A stretch of DNA of 64,000 nucleotides from Selenomonadaceae bacterium (GCA_017476005.1 JAFVEM010000048.1:1-64000); one strand, 5' to 3'. Counted from the stretch's first letter, positions 17,032 to 25,328 are shown. Numbers and translations: made by a program. Notes: generated from the sequence alone by a model not told the origin.

Positions 17032-17724
17032 CTACTCCTTGCGAGGATCAATGTATTTCGCGGCTTCGGCAAAGCGTCCCTTGGTGCTGGTGTTCTTCTT
17101 GATGGCCTCGTTGGCATCGACACCGTTCTTGATGGCTTCCATAGCCTTGCCAAGTTGCACCACTTCGTAACCGATAATGCGATCCTCTTTGTCAAGAGCC
17201 AGTTTCGTTACATAGCCTTCCGCCAATTCCAGATAACGGGGGCCTTTGCTCAAAGTGCTGTAAGTGGTACCCGTCTGGCTCCTGAGTCCCTTGCCGAGAT
17301 CGTCCATACCGGCGCCAATGGGGAGACCATCATCGGAGAAAGCGGTCTGAGTACGGCCATAAACGATTTGCAGGAAGAGTTCGCGCATGGCGGTATTGAT
17401 AGCGTCGCAGACAAGGTCGGTGTTCAGAGCCTCCAAGATGGTCTTGCCGGAGAGGATTTCAGCGGCCATAGCGGCGGAATGGGTCATGCCGGAGCAACCG
17501 ACGGTCTCCAATAAGGCTTCCTGAATGATGCCTTCCTTCACATTCAAGGTGAGCTTGCAAGCGCCCTGCTGAGGAGCGCACCAGCCAATGCCGTGGGTGA
17601 GGCCGCTGATGTCCTTCACTTCCTTAGCCGCTACCCACTTGCCTTCTTCGGGAATAGGAGCCGGACCGTGGTTTACTTCCTTGGCCACACAGGCCATGTC
17701 TTCCACTTGCTTTGAATAAGTCAT
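17032..17724 (-). CDS. NifU/IscU-like iron-sulfur scaffold protein, GGGtGRT partner
   Basis: A 230-residue protein whose middle resembles the NifU/IscU N-terminal fold: Cys49 in HGIGWCAPQ, Cys56, Cys77 in ETVGCSGMTHSAAM, and Cys106 in LVCDAIN. The C-terminal third (GYVTKLALDKEDRIIGYEVV and onward) is an extension beyond the normal scaffold length. ATG at 17724 has GAGAGGAA upstream; the longer frame reaching 17784 is not supported. The region before it holds a potentially highly folded leader. Cluster assembly itself is inferred from the cysteine pattern. Confidence 0.75.
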   Translation of the reverse strand: MTYSKQVEDMACVAKEVNHGPAPIPEEGKWVAAKEVKDISGLTHGIGWCAPQQGACKLTLNVKEGIIQEALLETVGCSGMTHSAAMAAEILSGKTILEALNTDLVCDAINTAMRELFLQIVYGRTQTAFSDDGLPIGAGMDDLGKGLRSQTGTTYSTLSKGPRYLELAEGYVTKLALDKEDRIIGYEVVQLGKAMEAIKNGVDANEAIKKNTSTKGRFAEAAKYIDPRKE

Positions 17725-17762
17725 TGTTCGTATTCCTCTCTTTAGTTCTAAAATATAATACA

Positions 17763-17852
17763 CAAGGACGGCTCGCCCCACCAAACGCGAATGCTAGCGC
17801 GGAAGAGTTTGCAGGCTCTCTCCCATTCACGCCGGTGGGGAAAACTGCCTTG
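17763..17852 (-). promoter_or_regulatory. Potential structured leader RNA upstream of the scaffold gene
   Basis: On the minus strand four stems nest inside each other: CAAGG/CCTTG outermost, CCCCACC/GGTGGGG, CGTGAATG/CATTCGCG (one G-U pair), and GGAGAG/CTCTTCC (one bulge) closing on a loop of about ten bases. The hairpin ends 39 bp before the start codon. I could not match it to a known riboswitch. It might be a leader, a small RNA, or a repeat. A weak promoter-like pair (TTGGTG and TATTAT, 18 bp apart) overlaps its 3' side. Confidence 0.45.
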
Positions 17853-17868
17853 CCCTGCAACTAGTTTA

Positions 17869-17925
17869 GTTTTTCTTTTTTGCCTCCGGCGGCCAAAGGG
17901 TACAGCCCTTTGGAATCCCGGTTGA
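17869..17925. repeat. Dispersed hairpin repeat, copy A1
   Basis: TTTTTTGCCTCCGGC leads into a hairpin with stem CCAAAGGG/CCCTTTGG and loop TACAG, then AATCCCGGTTGA, directly after the gpmI stop. A 38-bp core (17888-17925) matches the inverted copy A3 (20411-20448) at 35 positions. Two of the three differences form one base pair of the stem (A-T against T-A) and the third is in the loop. It may also act as the end signal for gpmI. Confidence 0.75.
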
Positions 17926-17926
17926 T

Positions 17927-19477
17927 TTATTTTAGCGTCACCAAATTCTTTCCGGTCATTTCGGCAGGAATTTCCATACCGGCCAAAGTCAGCAAAGTGG
18001 GAGCTACGTCGCAGAGAGCGCCGGATTCGATGCTCTTTGCTCGGTCGGATACGCAAATAACGGGAACCGGATTGGTGGTGTGGGCGGTGAAAGGTTCGTG
18101 GGAGGTGGGGTCAACCATGACATCCGCATTGCCGTGGTCGGCGATAATAACCACTTCGCCGCCAACGGATTTCAGCGCCTCTACGAAACGCCCGACGCAG
18201 GTATCTACCGTTTCTACGGCTTTAATGGCCGCCGGCAACACGCCGGTGTGACCCACCATGTCGCCGTTAGCGTAGTTCAAAATGATGAAATCATATTTCT
18301 CGGACTTAATGGCTTCCACCACTTTGTCCGTTACCTCGATAGCGCTCATTTCCGGTTGCAGATCGTAGGTGGCTACCTTCGGCGAAGGCACCAAGATGCG
18401 ATCCTCGCCCTCATATTCTTTTTCCACGCCGCCGTTGAAGAAGAAGGTGACGTGGGCGTATTTTTCCGTTTCGGCAATGCGCAGTTGCTTGAGGCCGGCC
18501 TTGGAAACCACTTCGCCCAAGGTGTTATTGATAGATTCCGGCGGATAGGCAATGTTTACATTCATGCCCTTTTCGTATTGGGTCATGGTGGTAAAGGAAA
18601 GATTCAGGCCTTCCACCCGAGGGAACCCATCAAATTCTTTATCGGTAAAGGCGTGAGTAAGCTCTCTGGCGCGGTCGGGGCGGAAGTTGAAGAAGATAAC
18701 GCCGTCGCCGGGTTTCATGCCTTTGTAGCCGTCTATGACCACCGGCAACACAAATTCGTCGGTGACACCCTCCGGCTTTTCGGACTTATCATTATAGGAA
18801 GCCTGTATGGCCTCCGCCGAAGTTTTAGCGGTTTTGCCCTCGCCCTTGGCGATAGCGTCATAGGCTTTGACCACGCGCTCCCAACGCTTATCGCGATCCA
18901 TGGCGTAGTAGCGGCCGGAAATAACGGCTACCTTGCCCACGCCAATCTCTTTGATTTTTGCTTCAAGTTCGGCCAAATACTCCGCCGCGCTGGCCGGCGG
19001 CACGTCGCGCCCATCGAGGAAAGCGTGGACATAGACTTCGCTAAGGCCGTTGCGTTTGGCCATTTCCAAAAGTCCGTAAAGATGCTTGCTGTGGCTGTGC
19101 ACGCCTCCGGGGGAAACCAGACCCATGAGATGAAGCGCGCCGCCGTTCTTTTTCGCATCGTTCATGGCCGTGAGTAGCGCTTTATTCTCAAAAAAGTCCC
19201 CGTCTTTTATGGCTTTGGTAATGCGCGTGAGTTCCTGATAGATGATGCGTCCGGCGCCGATGTTGGTATGTCCCACCTCGGAATTGCCCATCTGTCCGTC
19301 AGGCAGTCCCACATACTCGCCGGAAGCCTGAAGCTCAGCATGAGGGTATTTGGCGGTCAAGCCGTCCAAAACGGGAGTTTTGCCCACGGCAATGGCGTTG
19401 TTGGGATCCTTGGGATCGCCGATGCCCCAACCGTCCATAATGATAAGGGCGATAGGAGCCGGTTTTAATTTTGCCAT
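17927..19477 (-). CDS. gpmI: 2,3-bisphosphoglycerate-independent phosphoglycerate mutase
   Basis: A 516-residue member of the alkaline-phosphatase superfamily that interconverts 3- and 2-phosphoglycerate with two metal ions. The phosphorylated Ser lies in GQMGNSEVGHTNIGAGR near residue 62. Other metal-binding parts are DGWGIGD at the start and ADHGNADVM near residue 445. It starts 17 bp after tpiA. It is the last glycolytic gene of the cluster; enolase, often next, is not in this window. Confidence 0.97.
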   Translation of the reverse strand: MAKLKPAPIALIIMDGWGIGDPKDPNNAIAVGKTPVLDGLTAKYPHAELQASGEYVGLPDGQMGNSEVGHTNIGAGRIIYQELTRITKAIKDGDFFENKALLTAMNDAKKNGGALHLMGLVSPGGVHSHSKHLYGLLEMAKRNGLSEVYVHAFLDGRDVPPASAAEYLAELEAKIKEIGVGKVAVISGRYYAMDRDKRWERVVKAYDAIAKGEGKTAKTSAEAIQASYNDKSEKPEGVTDEFVLPVVIDGYKGMKPGDGVIFFNFRPDRARELTHAFTDKEFDGFPRVEGLNLSFTTMTQYEKGMNVNIAYPPESINNTLGEVVSKAGLKQLRIAETEKYAHVTFFFNGGVEKEYEGEDRILVPSPKVATYDLQPEMSAIEVTDKVVEAIKSEKYDFIILNYANGDMVGHTGVLPAAIKAVETVDTCVGRFVEALKSVGGEVVIIADHGNADVMVDPTSHEPFTAHTTNPVPVICVSDRAKSIESGALCDVAPTLLTLAGMEIPAEMTGKNLVTLK

Positions 19478-19493
19478 ATTCTAAATCCTCTTA

Positions 19494-20246
19494 TCAGAAA
19501 TTCACGATAGCGGAGAAGTCTTTGGCTTTGAGGGATGCGCCGCCTACCAAAGCGCCATCAACATTGGGTTGCTGCATAAGGTCTTTGATGGTGGCCGGTT
19601 TCACACTTCCGCCGTATTGAATGCGGATAGCGTCAGCCGCCGCTTGGTCAAACTTCTTGGCCACGGCCTCGCGGATAGCCTTGCAAACCTCCTCGGCTTG
19701 CTCGAAAGTAGCGGTCTTACCGGTGCCGATAGCCCAAATGGGTTCGTAGGCGATGACGAGTTTCGCCACATCAGCGGCGGCAAAGCCTTCCAACGCGGCG
19801 TTAATCTGCTTCACCACATGGTCGATATAGTTCCCGGCCTCGCGCACCTCTAGCGACTCGCCGCAGCAGATAATCGGCGTAATCCCGGCGGCAAAAGCGG
19901 CTTTGGCACGCTTGTTCACGCCTTCATCCGTTTCGCCAAAATAATCCCGGCGCTCGCTATGCCCAAGGACGCAATACTCTACGCCAATCTCGGTCAGCAT
20001 CTCCGTGGAAATTTCGCCGGTATAGGCGCCGCTCTTTTCCCAATGCACGTTCTGCGCACCCACATGAATGTTCGTCCCCTTCACGGCTTCGCATACCGCC
20101 GCCAAAGCCGTCGCCGTGGGGCAAACCACCACATCAACCTCTTTATTATCCTTTACGAGCGGCGCTAGCTCCTGCACCAAAGCCTTACCGGCCGCGATGG
20201 TGTTATTCATCTTCCAGTTACCTGCAATAATGGGTTTTCTAGCCAT
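19494..20246 (-). CDS. tpiA: Triosephosphate isomerase
   Basis: A 250-residue TIM barrel that interconverts dihydroxyacetone phosphate and glyceraldehyde 3-phosphate. It has GNWKMN at the start, catalytic His in VLGHSERR, and catalytic Glu in AYEPIWAIGTG, with the closing GGSVKP and VGGASL phosphate loops. AAGGAG lies 9 bases before the ATG. A 265-bp intergenic block of repeats separates it from pgk, so read-through may be reduced or processed there. Confidence 0.97.
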   Translation of the reverse strand: MARKPIIAGNWKMNNTIAAGKALVQELAPLVKDNKEVDVVVCPTATALAAVCEAVKGTNIHVGAQNVHWEKSGAYTGEISTEMLTEIGVEYCVLGHSERRDYFGETDEGVNKRAKAAFAAGITPIICCGESLEVREAGNYIDHVVKQINAALEGFAAADVAKLVIAYEPIWAIGTGKTATFEQAEEVCKAIREAVAKKFDQAAADAIRIQYGGSVKPATIKDLMQQPNVDGALVGGASLKAKDFSAIVNF

Positions 20247-20292
20247 ATCTTTTTTCTCCTTTTTTATCTTTTATTTTTATTTTTGTTTTTGT

Positions 20293-20511
20293 TTTTTTGC
20301 CTCCGGCGGGCAAAGGGGATAATCCCCTTTGCAATCCTGTAATAGACTTTTCACGGTAACGTTCGTCGTTGAATGTTAGAACGACTGTCACGGAAGAGTT
20401 TTCCCTAAAATCAACCGGGATTCCTAAGGGCTGTGCCCTTAGGCCGCCGTAAGCAGACTCTAGGCGCTTTAGCGCCGTAGAGGTCGCTTATGCGTTAGCT
20501 GAGGCAAAAAA
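20293..20511. mobile_element. MITE-like composite hairpin element
   Basis: A 219-bp block between pgk and tpiA whose ends are inverted copies of TTTTTTGCCTC. Inside, in plus order, are hairpin A2 (10-bp stem GCAAAGGGGA/TCCCCTTTGC, 20310-20332), about 70 bp of unique sequence with a small GTCGTT/AACGAC hairpin, hairpin A3 (20411-20448, inverted relative to A1), and module B2 (20450-20490) framed by TAAGCAGA and TCGCTTA. It has no coding capacity. The structure resembles a non-autonomous mobile repeat; no target duplication was established. Confidence 0.55.
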
Positions 20512-21705
20512 TTATTTATCAGCGATAGCCGCAATGCCCGGCATTTCTTTGCCTTCAAGGAATTCGAGGGTAGCGCCGCCGCCGGTGGAGACGTGGGAGA
20601 TTTTGTCGGTGAGACCGGTCTTTTTGAGCGCCGCCACGGAGTCGCCGCCGCCCACGATGGAGATAGCGCCTTCTTCGGTGGCTTTGGCCACGGCTTTAGC
20701 TACGGCGAGAGTGCCTTTGGCGAAGTTGTCGAACTCAAATACACCCATGGGGCCGTTCCAGATAACAGTTTTTGCGCCTTCGAGGGCTTTTACGTATTCT
20801 TGGGAGGTCTTTTCGCCGGAATCCAGTCCCTGCCAATCGTCGGGAACTTGGTCAACGGGAACGGTCTTGAAGTTCGCGTCTTTGTCAAATTTGTCGGCGA
20901 TAACGAGGTCAACGGGGAGAACTACTTTTACGCCTTTGTCCTCGGCTTTTTTGAGAAGCTGGCGAGCGAGGTCGTACTTGTCCGGCTCGCAGAGGGATTT
21001 GCCGATGGGAAGTCCCTTGGCCGCGTCGAAGGTGTGCGCCATGCCGCCGCCGATGATGATGGTATCGACCTTGTCAATCATGTTGCTGATGACGCCGATT
21101 TTATCAGAGACTTTAGCGCCGCCGATGATGGCCACGAAGGGTCGTTGGGGATTTTCGAGGGTCTTGCCTATGTAGTTGATTTCTTTCTCCATGAGGAAAC
21201 CGGCTACGACTTCCACATATTTGGCGATACCGTTGTTGGAGGCGTGGCCGCGATGGGATACGCCAAAGGCATCATCGACGGCAATGTCGGCCAGAGAAGC
21301 CAACTGTTTGGCAAACTCGGGGTCGTTTTTCTTTTCGGCTTTGTGATAACGGAGGTTTTCGAGGAGCAGGACTTCGCCGGGCTTAAGGTCGGCGGCGGCT
21401 TTCTCCGCCTCGGCGCCAACACAATCGGCCGCCCATTTTACGTCTTTCTTCAAAAGTTCGGATAGGTGCTTGACCAAATGCTTGGTGGAGAATTTCGGCT
21501 CGCGAGCTTCGGTGGGGCGACCGATATGGCAAGCAAGGATGACGGCAGCGCCGCCGTCCAAGAGGTAGTTAATGGTGGGGAGGGTACGCACCATACGCGT
21601 GTCGTTGGTGATGTTCTGGTTCTCGTCGAAGGGTACGTTGTAGTCAACCCGGACAAAAACCTTCTTGCCCTTCACGTCAATATCTTTTATGGTTTTCTTA
21701 TTCAT
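20512..21705 (-). CDS. pgk: Phosphoglycerate kinase
   Basis: A 397-residue two-domain kinase that transfers phosphate from 1,3-bisphosphoglycerate to ADP. Substrate-binding VRVDYNVPFDENQNI and HIGRP lie at the N-terminus. The nucleotide part includes GGAKVSDKIG, the NGPMGVFEF segment and GGGDSVAALKK. It is read from the gap promoter; a hairpin terminator between gap and pgk may make gap more abundant. Confidence 0.97.
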   Translation of the reverse strand: MNKKTIKDIDVKGKKVFVRVDYNVPFDENQNITNDTRMVRTLPTINYLLDGGAAVILACHIGRPTEAREPKFSTKHLVKHLSELLKKDVKWAADCVGAEAEKAAADLKPGEVLLLENLRYHKAEKKNDPEFAKQLASLADIAVDDAFGVSHRGHASNNGIAKYVEVVAGFLMEKEINYIGKTLENPQRPFVAIIGGAKVSDKIGVISNMIDKVDTIIIGGGMAHTFDAAKGLPIGKSLCEPDKYDLARQLLKKAEDKGVKVVLPVDLVIADKFDKDANFKTVPVDQVPDDWQGLDSGEKTSQEYVKALEGAKTVIWNGPMGVFEFDNFAKGTLAVAKAVAKATEEGAISIVGGGDSVAALKKTGLTDKISHVSTGGGATLEFLEGKEMPGIAAIADK

Positions 21706-21723
21706 AAAGCCGCTCCGTTCTAT

Positions 21724-21758
21724 AAAAACGAGACCCGACCCTCGCGAGTCGGGCCTCT
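21724..21758 (-). terminator. Hairpin terminator between gap and pgk
   Basis: Minus strand: stem CCCGAC/GTCGGG with an inner CTCGCGAG palindrome, followed by TCTCGTTTTTA. It is probably partial, because pgk has no other clear promoter. Confidence 0.65.
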
Positions 21759-21780
21759 CTTAAGACCTTAATTAACTCAA

Positions 21781-22794
21781 TCAGCCGAGTTCAGCGAAGT
21801 ACTTGATGGTGCGAACCATCTGGCTGGTGTAGCTGTTCTCGTTGTCGTACCAAGAAACCACTTGCACGAGGGAGTTGCCGTCGCCAATCAGGCTTACCAT
21901 GGTCTGAGTAGCGTCGAAGAGGGAGCCGTAACGCATACCTACGATGTCGCTGGAAACGATTTCGTCGGTGTTATAGCCAAAGGACTCGGTGGCTTGCTTC
22001 TTCATGGCTTCGTTGACGCCTTCAACGGTGACTTCGCCCTTAACCACGGCATAGAGGAGGGTGGTGGAGCCGGTGGGGGTAGGAACGCGCTGGGCGGCGC
22101 CGATGAGTTTTCCGTTGAGTTCGGGGATAACGAGACCGATGGCCTTGGCAGCGCCGGTGGAGTTCGGCACGATGTTGCAAGCGGCGGCGCGGCTACGACG
22201 GAGATCGCCTTTGCGCTGCGGGCCGTCGAGGGTCATCTGGTCGCCGGTGTAAGCGTGGATGGTGGCCATGATACCGCTTTGAATGGGGGCAAAATCGTTG
22301 AGGGCTTTCGCCATGGGGGCTAAGCAGTTGGTGGTGCAGGAAGCGGCAGAAATAACTTTGTCCTCCTTGGTGAGGGTCTTGTGGTTGACGTTATAAACGA
22401 TGGTGGGCAGATCCTTGCCGGCAGGCGCGGAGATAACGACTTTCTTGGCGCCGGCGGCGAGATGCGCCGAAGCCTTCTCTTTGGAGGTGTAGAAACCGGT
22501 ACACTCAAGCACTACATCCACATCATGCTTGCCCCAAGGAATGTCTTTGGCATCCTTCTCGGCGTAGATCTTGATTTCCTTGCCGTTGACCTTGATGGAG
22601 TCCTCGCCGGCCTCAACTTTGTCGGCATACTTGTACTTGCCCTGAGTGGAGTCGTACTTCAGGAGATGAGCGAGCATCTTCGGGCTGGTGAGATCGTTGA
22701 TAGCCACAACCTCGTAACCCTCGGCATCAAACATCTGACGGAAGGCAAGACGACCGATACGACCGAAACCGTTGATAGCAACTTTTACTGCCAT
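21781..22794 (-). CDS. gap: Glyceraldehyde-3-phosphate dehydrogenase, type I
   Basis: A 337-residue NAD-dependent glycolytic dehydrogenase. It has the Rossmann start [16 protein letters not shown], catalytic Cys in [12 protein letters not shown] near residue 155, and phosphate-binding regions GAAKAIGLV and [12 protein letters not shown] at 22794 is chosen from the family N-terminus (MAVKVAING) and the GGGGG site upstream; the longer frame to 22860 crosses the probable 5' leader. First gene of the gap-pgk-tpiA-gpmI cluster. No CggR-type repressor gene is beside it. Confidence 0.97.
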   Translation of the reverse strand: MAVKVAINGFGRIGRLAFRQMFDAEGYEVVAINDLTSPKMLAHLLKYDSTQGKYKYADKVEAGEDSIKVNGKEIKIYAEKDAKDIPWGKHDVDVVLECTGFYTSKEKASAHLAAGAKKVVISAPAGKDLPTIVYNVNHKTLTKEDKVISAASCTTNCLAPMAKALNDFAPIQSGIMATIHAYTGDQMTLDGPQRKGDLRRSRAAACNIVPNSTGAAKAIGLVIPELNGKLIGAAQRVPTPTGSTTLLYAVVKGEVTVEGVNEAMKKQATESFGYNTDEIVSSDIVGMRYGSLFDATQTMVSLIGDGNSLVQVVSWYDNENSYTSQMVRTIKYFAELG

Positions 22795-22867
22795 GGAAAA
22801 ATACCCCCTATTAAATTTGAAAGTTCCGCTCTGTCCTACTAACTTAGCAACAAAGCTCATAACATAT

Positions 22868-22897
22868 ATGATACACCCAGGTGGGGCGAATTGTCAA
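22868..22897 (-). promoter_or_regulatory. SigA-type promoter of the glycolytic cluster
   Basis: Minus strand: perfect TTGACA (-35), 18-bp spacer, TATCAT (-10), about 75 bp upstream of the gap start. It gives a leader of roughly 65 nt. Confidence 0.75.
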
Positions 22898-22991
22898 TCT
22901 TATTTATGCATTTAAAAAAAATAAAATTTTACCGAGGGGTGAGAACTTTCCCACGGATTTGTCTCTCCCCCATAGGAAAAGGCTCCGGCGG

Positions 22992-23432
22992 TCATTTCCT
23001 TTTCTTGAGGGTGCTGTCCACGCCCTCGGCGCGTAAAAATTCCAAGTGCCGCCGCCGTTCCTTTTCGCGCATCTCATTGGCTTCTATGGCCGCTTTGACT
23101 TTGGTGAGAGCTTTGTGGAGGGAGGCTTTACATTCCGGACAAATCTTACCGCGCAAAATGGGCTTGCCGCAACGAGAGCAGGGGTAGGCTATTTTCAAGC
23201 CCACTTCCTCCAAGCGTCCTTCTTTGATAAGCTGTTGAATTACCTCGAGTTCGATTTCCGTAGCTTCAACGATTTCTTCCACAGTGGCTTTCGGATGATC
23301 CTTGACGTAGCGAATCACCACTCGGGCTTTTTCTTCGCGCAGAGCGTAGCATTCGCGGCACATGTGTTGCCCGGTCTCGATATACAGCTGATTGCAACCC
23401 GGGCAGTTTTTGATTTTCGGTAAATTTGCCAT
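22992..23432 (-). CDS. YvyF-like flagellar-operon-family protein
   Basis: A 146-residue protein of the TIGR03826/YvyF type. It has an N-terminal Cys cluster (CPGCNQLYIETGQHMCREC), a helix-turn-helix-like middle (ATVEEIVEATEIELEVIQQLIKEG), and a second zinc-ribbon pair (CSRCGKPILRGKICPEC). It ends in a basic coiled tail. In Bacillus relatives the gene lies with flagellar regulators such as flgM. Here it follows a DUF362 ferredoxin gene by 30 bp, with no flagellar genes next to it. A regulatory role is inferred from the helix-turn-helix-like core. Confidence 0.78.
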   Translation of the reverse strand: MANLPKIKNCPGCNQLYIETGQHMCRECYALREEKARVVIRYVKDHPKATVEEIVEATEIELEVIQQLIKEGRLEEVGLKIAYPCSRCGKPILRGKICPECKASLHKALTKVKAAIEANEMREKERRRHLEFLRAEGVDSTLKKRK

Positions 23433-23462
23433 TATACCTCACCTCCCTTTTGGCCAAAGAAA

Positions 23463-24587
23463 TTATTTTAGTTTCACCAGCTCGTACTCTCGGCTACCCA
23501 TGCCGATTTTGGCGGCGTGTTCCAAGGTTTCCTTCCAGTGAACATTGGGATTGCTGTCCATAAAATGATCATGGTGATGTTGCCAATCCGGTTTGGCAAG
23601 GTTATCGGCCAGCTGGCTGTTAGGCAGGGGAGTCATCTTCTGGGCTGCATCCACACAGGCCTGATCGATGGCCACCGGGTCGAAGGAAGCAAACATACCG
23701 ATATTGGGCAGGATGGGCGCGTCATTTTCGCCGTGACAATCGCAGTTCGGGGAAATGTCCACAGCAAGACTTACATGGAAACAGGGGCGATCTTGACAAA
23801 TGGCTTGAGCGTATTCGGCCATTTTCCGATCCAAGAGGTCGCCGGCATCCCACTGGTCGTTGCTAATGGCGTCAAAGGCGCAAGCCCCGATGCAACGGCC
23901 GCATCCCTTACAGATGTCGTGATTGATATGGGCTTTGTTGTTCTCGTAGGTGATGGCGTTCGAGCCGCACTCTTTGGCGCAACGGCGACAGCCCCGGCAT
24001 AGCTCCTCATTGACGCTGACTTTGCCGGAGGAATGTTGCTCCATTTTCCCGGCGCGACTGCCGCCGCCCATACCGATATTTTTAATGGCGCCCCCAAATC
24101 CCGTCATTTCGTGGCCTTTGAAGTGAGTGAGACTGATGACAATATCCGCATCCATCAGAGCGCGACCAACTTTGGCCGATTTTACATACTCCCCGTTCTT
24201 CACCGGCACTTCCACCTCGTCGGTACCTCGAAGTCCGTCGGCGATGACTATCTGGCAACCGGTGGTAGTAGGATTAAAGCCGTTCAAATTGGCGCAATCC
24301 ATATGTTCCAAGGCGTGTTTGCGGCTACCGGGGTAAAGGGTGTTGCAGTCCGTCAGGAACGGGTAGCCTCCCTGCTCTTTTACCAGATCGGCGATGACCT
24401 TCGCGTATTGCGGCCGCAAGAAAGCAAGATTCCCCAGCTCGCCGAAATGCATCTTGATGGCGACAAACTTGCCCTCCATGTCGATTTTCTTGATGCCCGC
24501 CGCCACGCACAAAGTCTTTAACTTCTGCAAGAGGCTGGTGCCAACCTGCACGCGAAAATCCGTGAAATAAACCTTGGACTTCTCCAT
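23463..24587 (-). CDS. DUF362 protein with two 4Fe-4S ferredoxin motifs
   Basis: A 374-residue protein with an N-terminal DUF362 domain (KVYFTDFRVQ... HFGELGN... LTDCNTLYPGSRK). Within it, at about residues 190-240, lie two complete CxxCxxCxxxC motifs (CRGCRRCAKEC and CKGCGRCIGAC) that should bind two 4Fe-4S clusters. A C-terminal DUF362 part resumes after that. The protein is likely cytosolic and redox active; its partner and substrate are unknown. GGAGG lies before the ATG. YvyF-like follows in the same direction. Confidence 0.9.
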   Translation of the reverse strand: MEKSKVYFTDFRVQVGTSLLQKLKTLCVAAGIKKIDMEGKFVAIKMHFGELGNLAFLRPQYAKVIADLVKEQGGYPFLTDCNTLYPGSRKHALEHMDCANLNGFNPTTTGCQIVIADGLRGTDEVEVPVKNGEYVKSAKVGRALMDADIVISLTHFKGHEMTGFGGAIKNIGMGGGSRAGKMEQHSSGKVSVNEELCRGCRRCAKECGSNAITYENNKAHINHDICKGCGRCIGACAFDAISNDQWDAGDLLDRKMAEYAQAICQDRPCFHVSLAVDISPNCDCHGENDAPILPNIGMFASFDPVAIDQACVDAAQKMTPLPNSQLADNLAKPDWQHHHDHFMDSNPNVHWKETLEHAAKIGMGSREYELVKLK

Positions 24588-24679
24588 GGCAGTTCCTCCC
24601 TAAAATTTTTACACAGAAATGTCAGGTAGCGCCTCCAATATTTATGTTTTCTTGGCGGCTCATACTCGCTGACAGTTCC

Positions 24680-24714
24680 TTTATTTCGCCGTTAATATTT
24701 CGCCGTTAATTTTC
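24680..24714. repeat. Short direct repeat upstream of the DUF362 gene
   Basis: ATTTCGCCGTTAAT occurs twice, back to back. Nothing else is recognised between the DUF362 start (24587) and the terminator at 24755. Confidence 0.6.
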
Positions 24715-24752
24715 TTTTTCCTGCCTCGTGGAAAAAATATTGCGCACGAAAA

Positions 24753-24795
24753 GAGCCTCCTCCATGGAATTTTATATCCACGGAGGAGGCTTATC
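24753..24795 (-). terminator. Terminator after the CRP-NrfA chimera
   Basis: A nine-base-pair stem GCCTCCTCC/GGAGGAGGC extended by TGGA/TCCA, followed on the minus strand by CTTTTCG. Confidence 0.7.
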
Positions 24796-24811
24796 GTCGT
24801 TATGTCGGCTT

Positions 24812-25318
24812 TTACAAGGCGCCCTTAATCACCGCGTTGGCATCCTCGATGACCTGATGCGCCAAATCAATGGCCTCGCCGCTAATGCGCATGCACTTGT
24901 CGGCATTGTGGAAGCCGTTGCCGTTCTCGGCGGCTACCCAATCCCAGTACCACTGCGCTTCTCTCAGCTTCAAGCGAATACCTGCGAGTTGTTCCGGCGT
25001 AGCTCCGGCCTCGGCGGAGCTGTCGTTGTATTCCGCCGACAGTATGGCCGACGTAACGCCTAGGAGACTGCCTCTCTCGAGGCTTTCCCCCACGGTTTCG
25101 TTGCCCAACCAATCTTCGGCAATGGTCTGGGCTTTGCCGCGTAACAAGATGCCTATATGGGAATTTTCCCGGTAGGCGTGCAGTATGCGCTCCCTCTTGG
25201 CGTAGGTTTTCACGGTGGCCGCAGTCTGTTGCACGAATTTTTCTGTTTTGGGGATTTGTAGGCCGGCAAAAACCTCCATCCCGGCCATATCAAAGGCGGA
25301 TACATCAATTTTCTGCAT
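24812..25318 (-). CDS. Chimera of CRP-like sensor half and NrfA C-terminal helices
   Basis: A 168-residue protein joining two unrelated pieces. Residues about 15-98 resemble the effector domain of CRP/FNR regulators (RERILHAYRENSHIGILLRG, then EDWLGNETVGESLERGSLLG). Residues about 108-160 resemble the last helices of pentaheme nitrite reductase NrfA (LREAQWYWDWVAAENGNGFHN, then AIDLAHQVIEDA). There is no CxxCH heme motif, no helix-turn-helix and no signal peptide, so it can be neither a working reductase nor a normal DNA-binding regulator. It may be a deletion scar or a recruited small protein. It has a plausible start (ATG with TAGGT upstream) and a terminator, and it precedes nothing obvious in nitrogen metabolism. 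Confidence 0.65.
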   Translation of the reverse strand: MQKIDVSAFDMAGMEVFAGLQIPKTEKFVQQTAATVKTYAKRERILHAYRENSHIGILLRGKAQTIAEDWLGNETVGESLERGSLLGVTSAILSAEYNDSSAEAGATPEQLAGIRLKLREAQWYWDWVAAENGNGFHNADKCMRISGEAIDLAHQVIEDANAVIKGAL

Positions 25319-25328
25319 AGATATGTAC

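Noticed and set aside
18080-19177. Long plus-strand open frame (365 codons) opposite gpmI
   Set aside because: It lies wholly antisense to a clear gpmI gene, has a low-complexity composition, and is typical of open frames mirrored from GC-rich codon positions.
20340-20410. Small RNA gene between the two A hairpins
   Set aside because: Only a short GTCGTT/AACGAC hairpin is visible; no promoter or terminator of its own.
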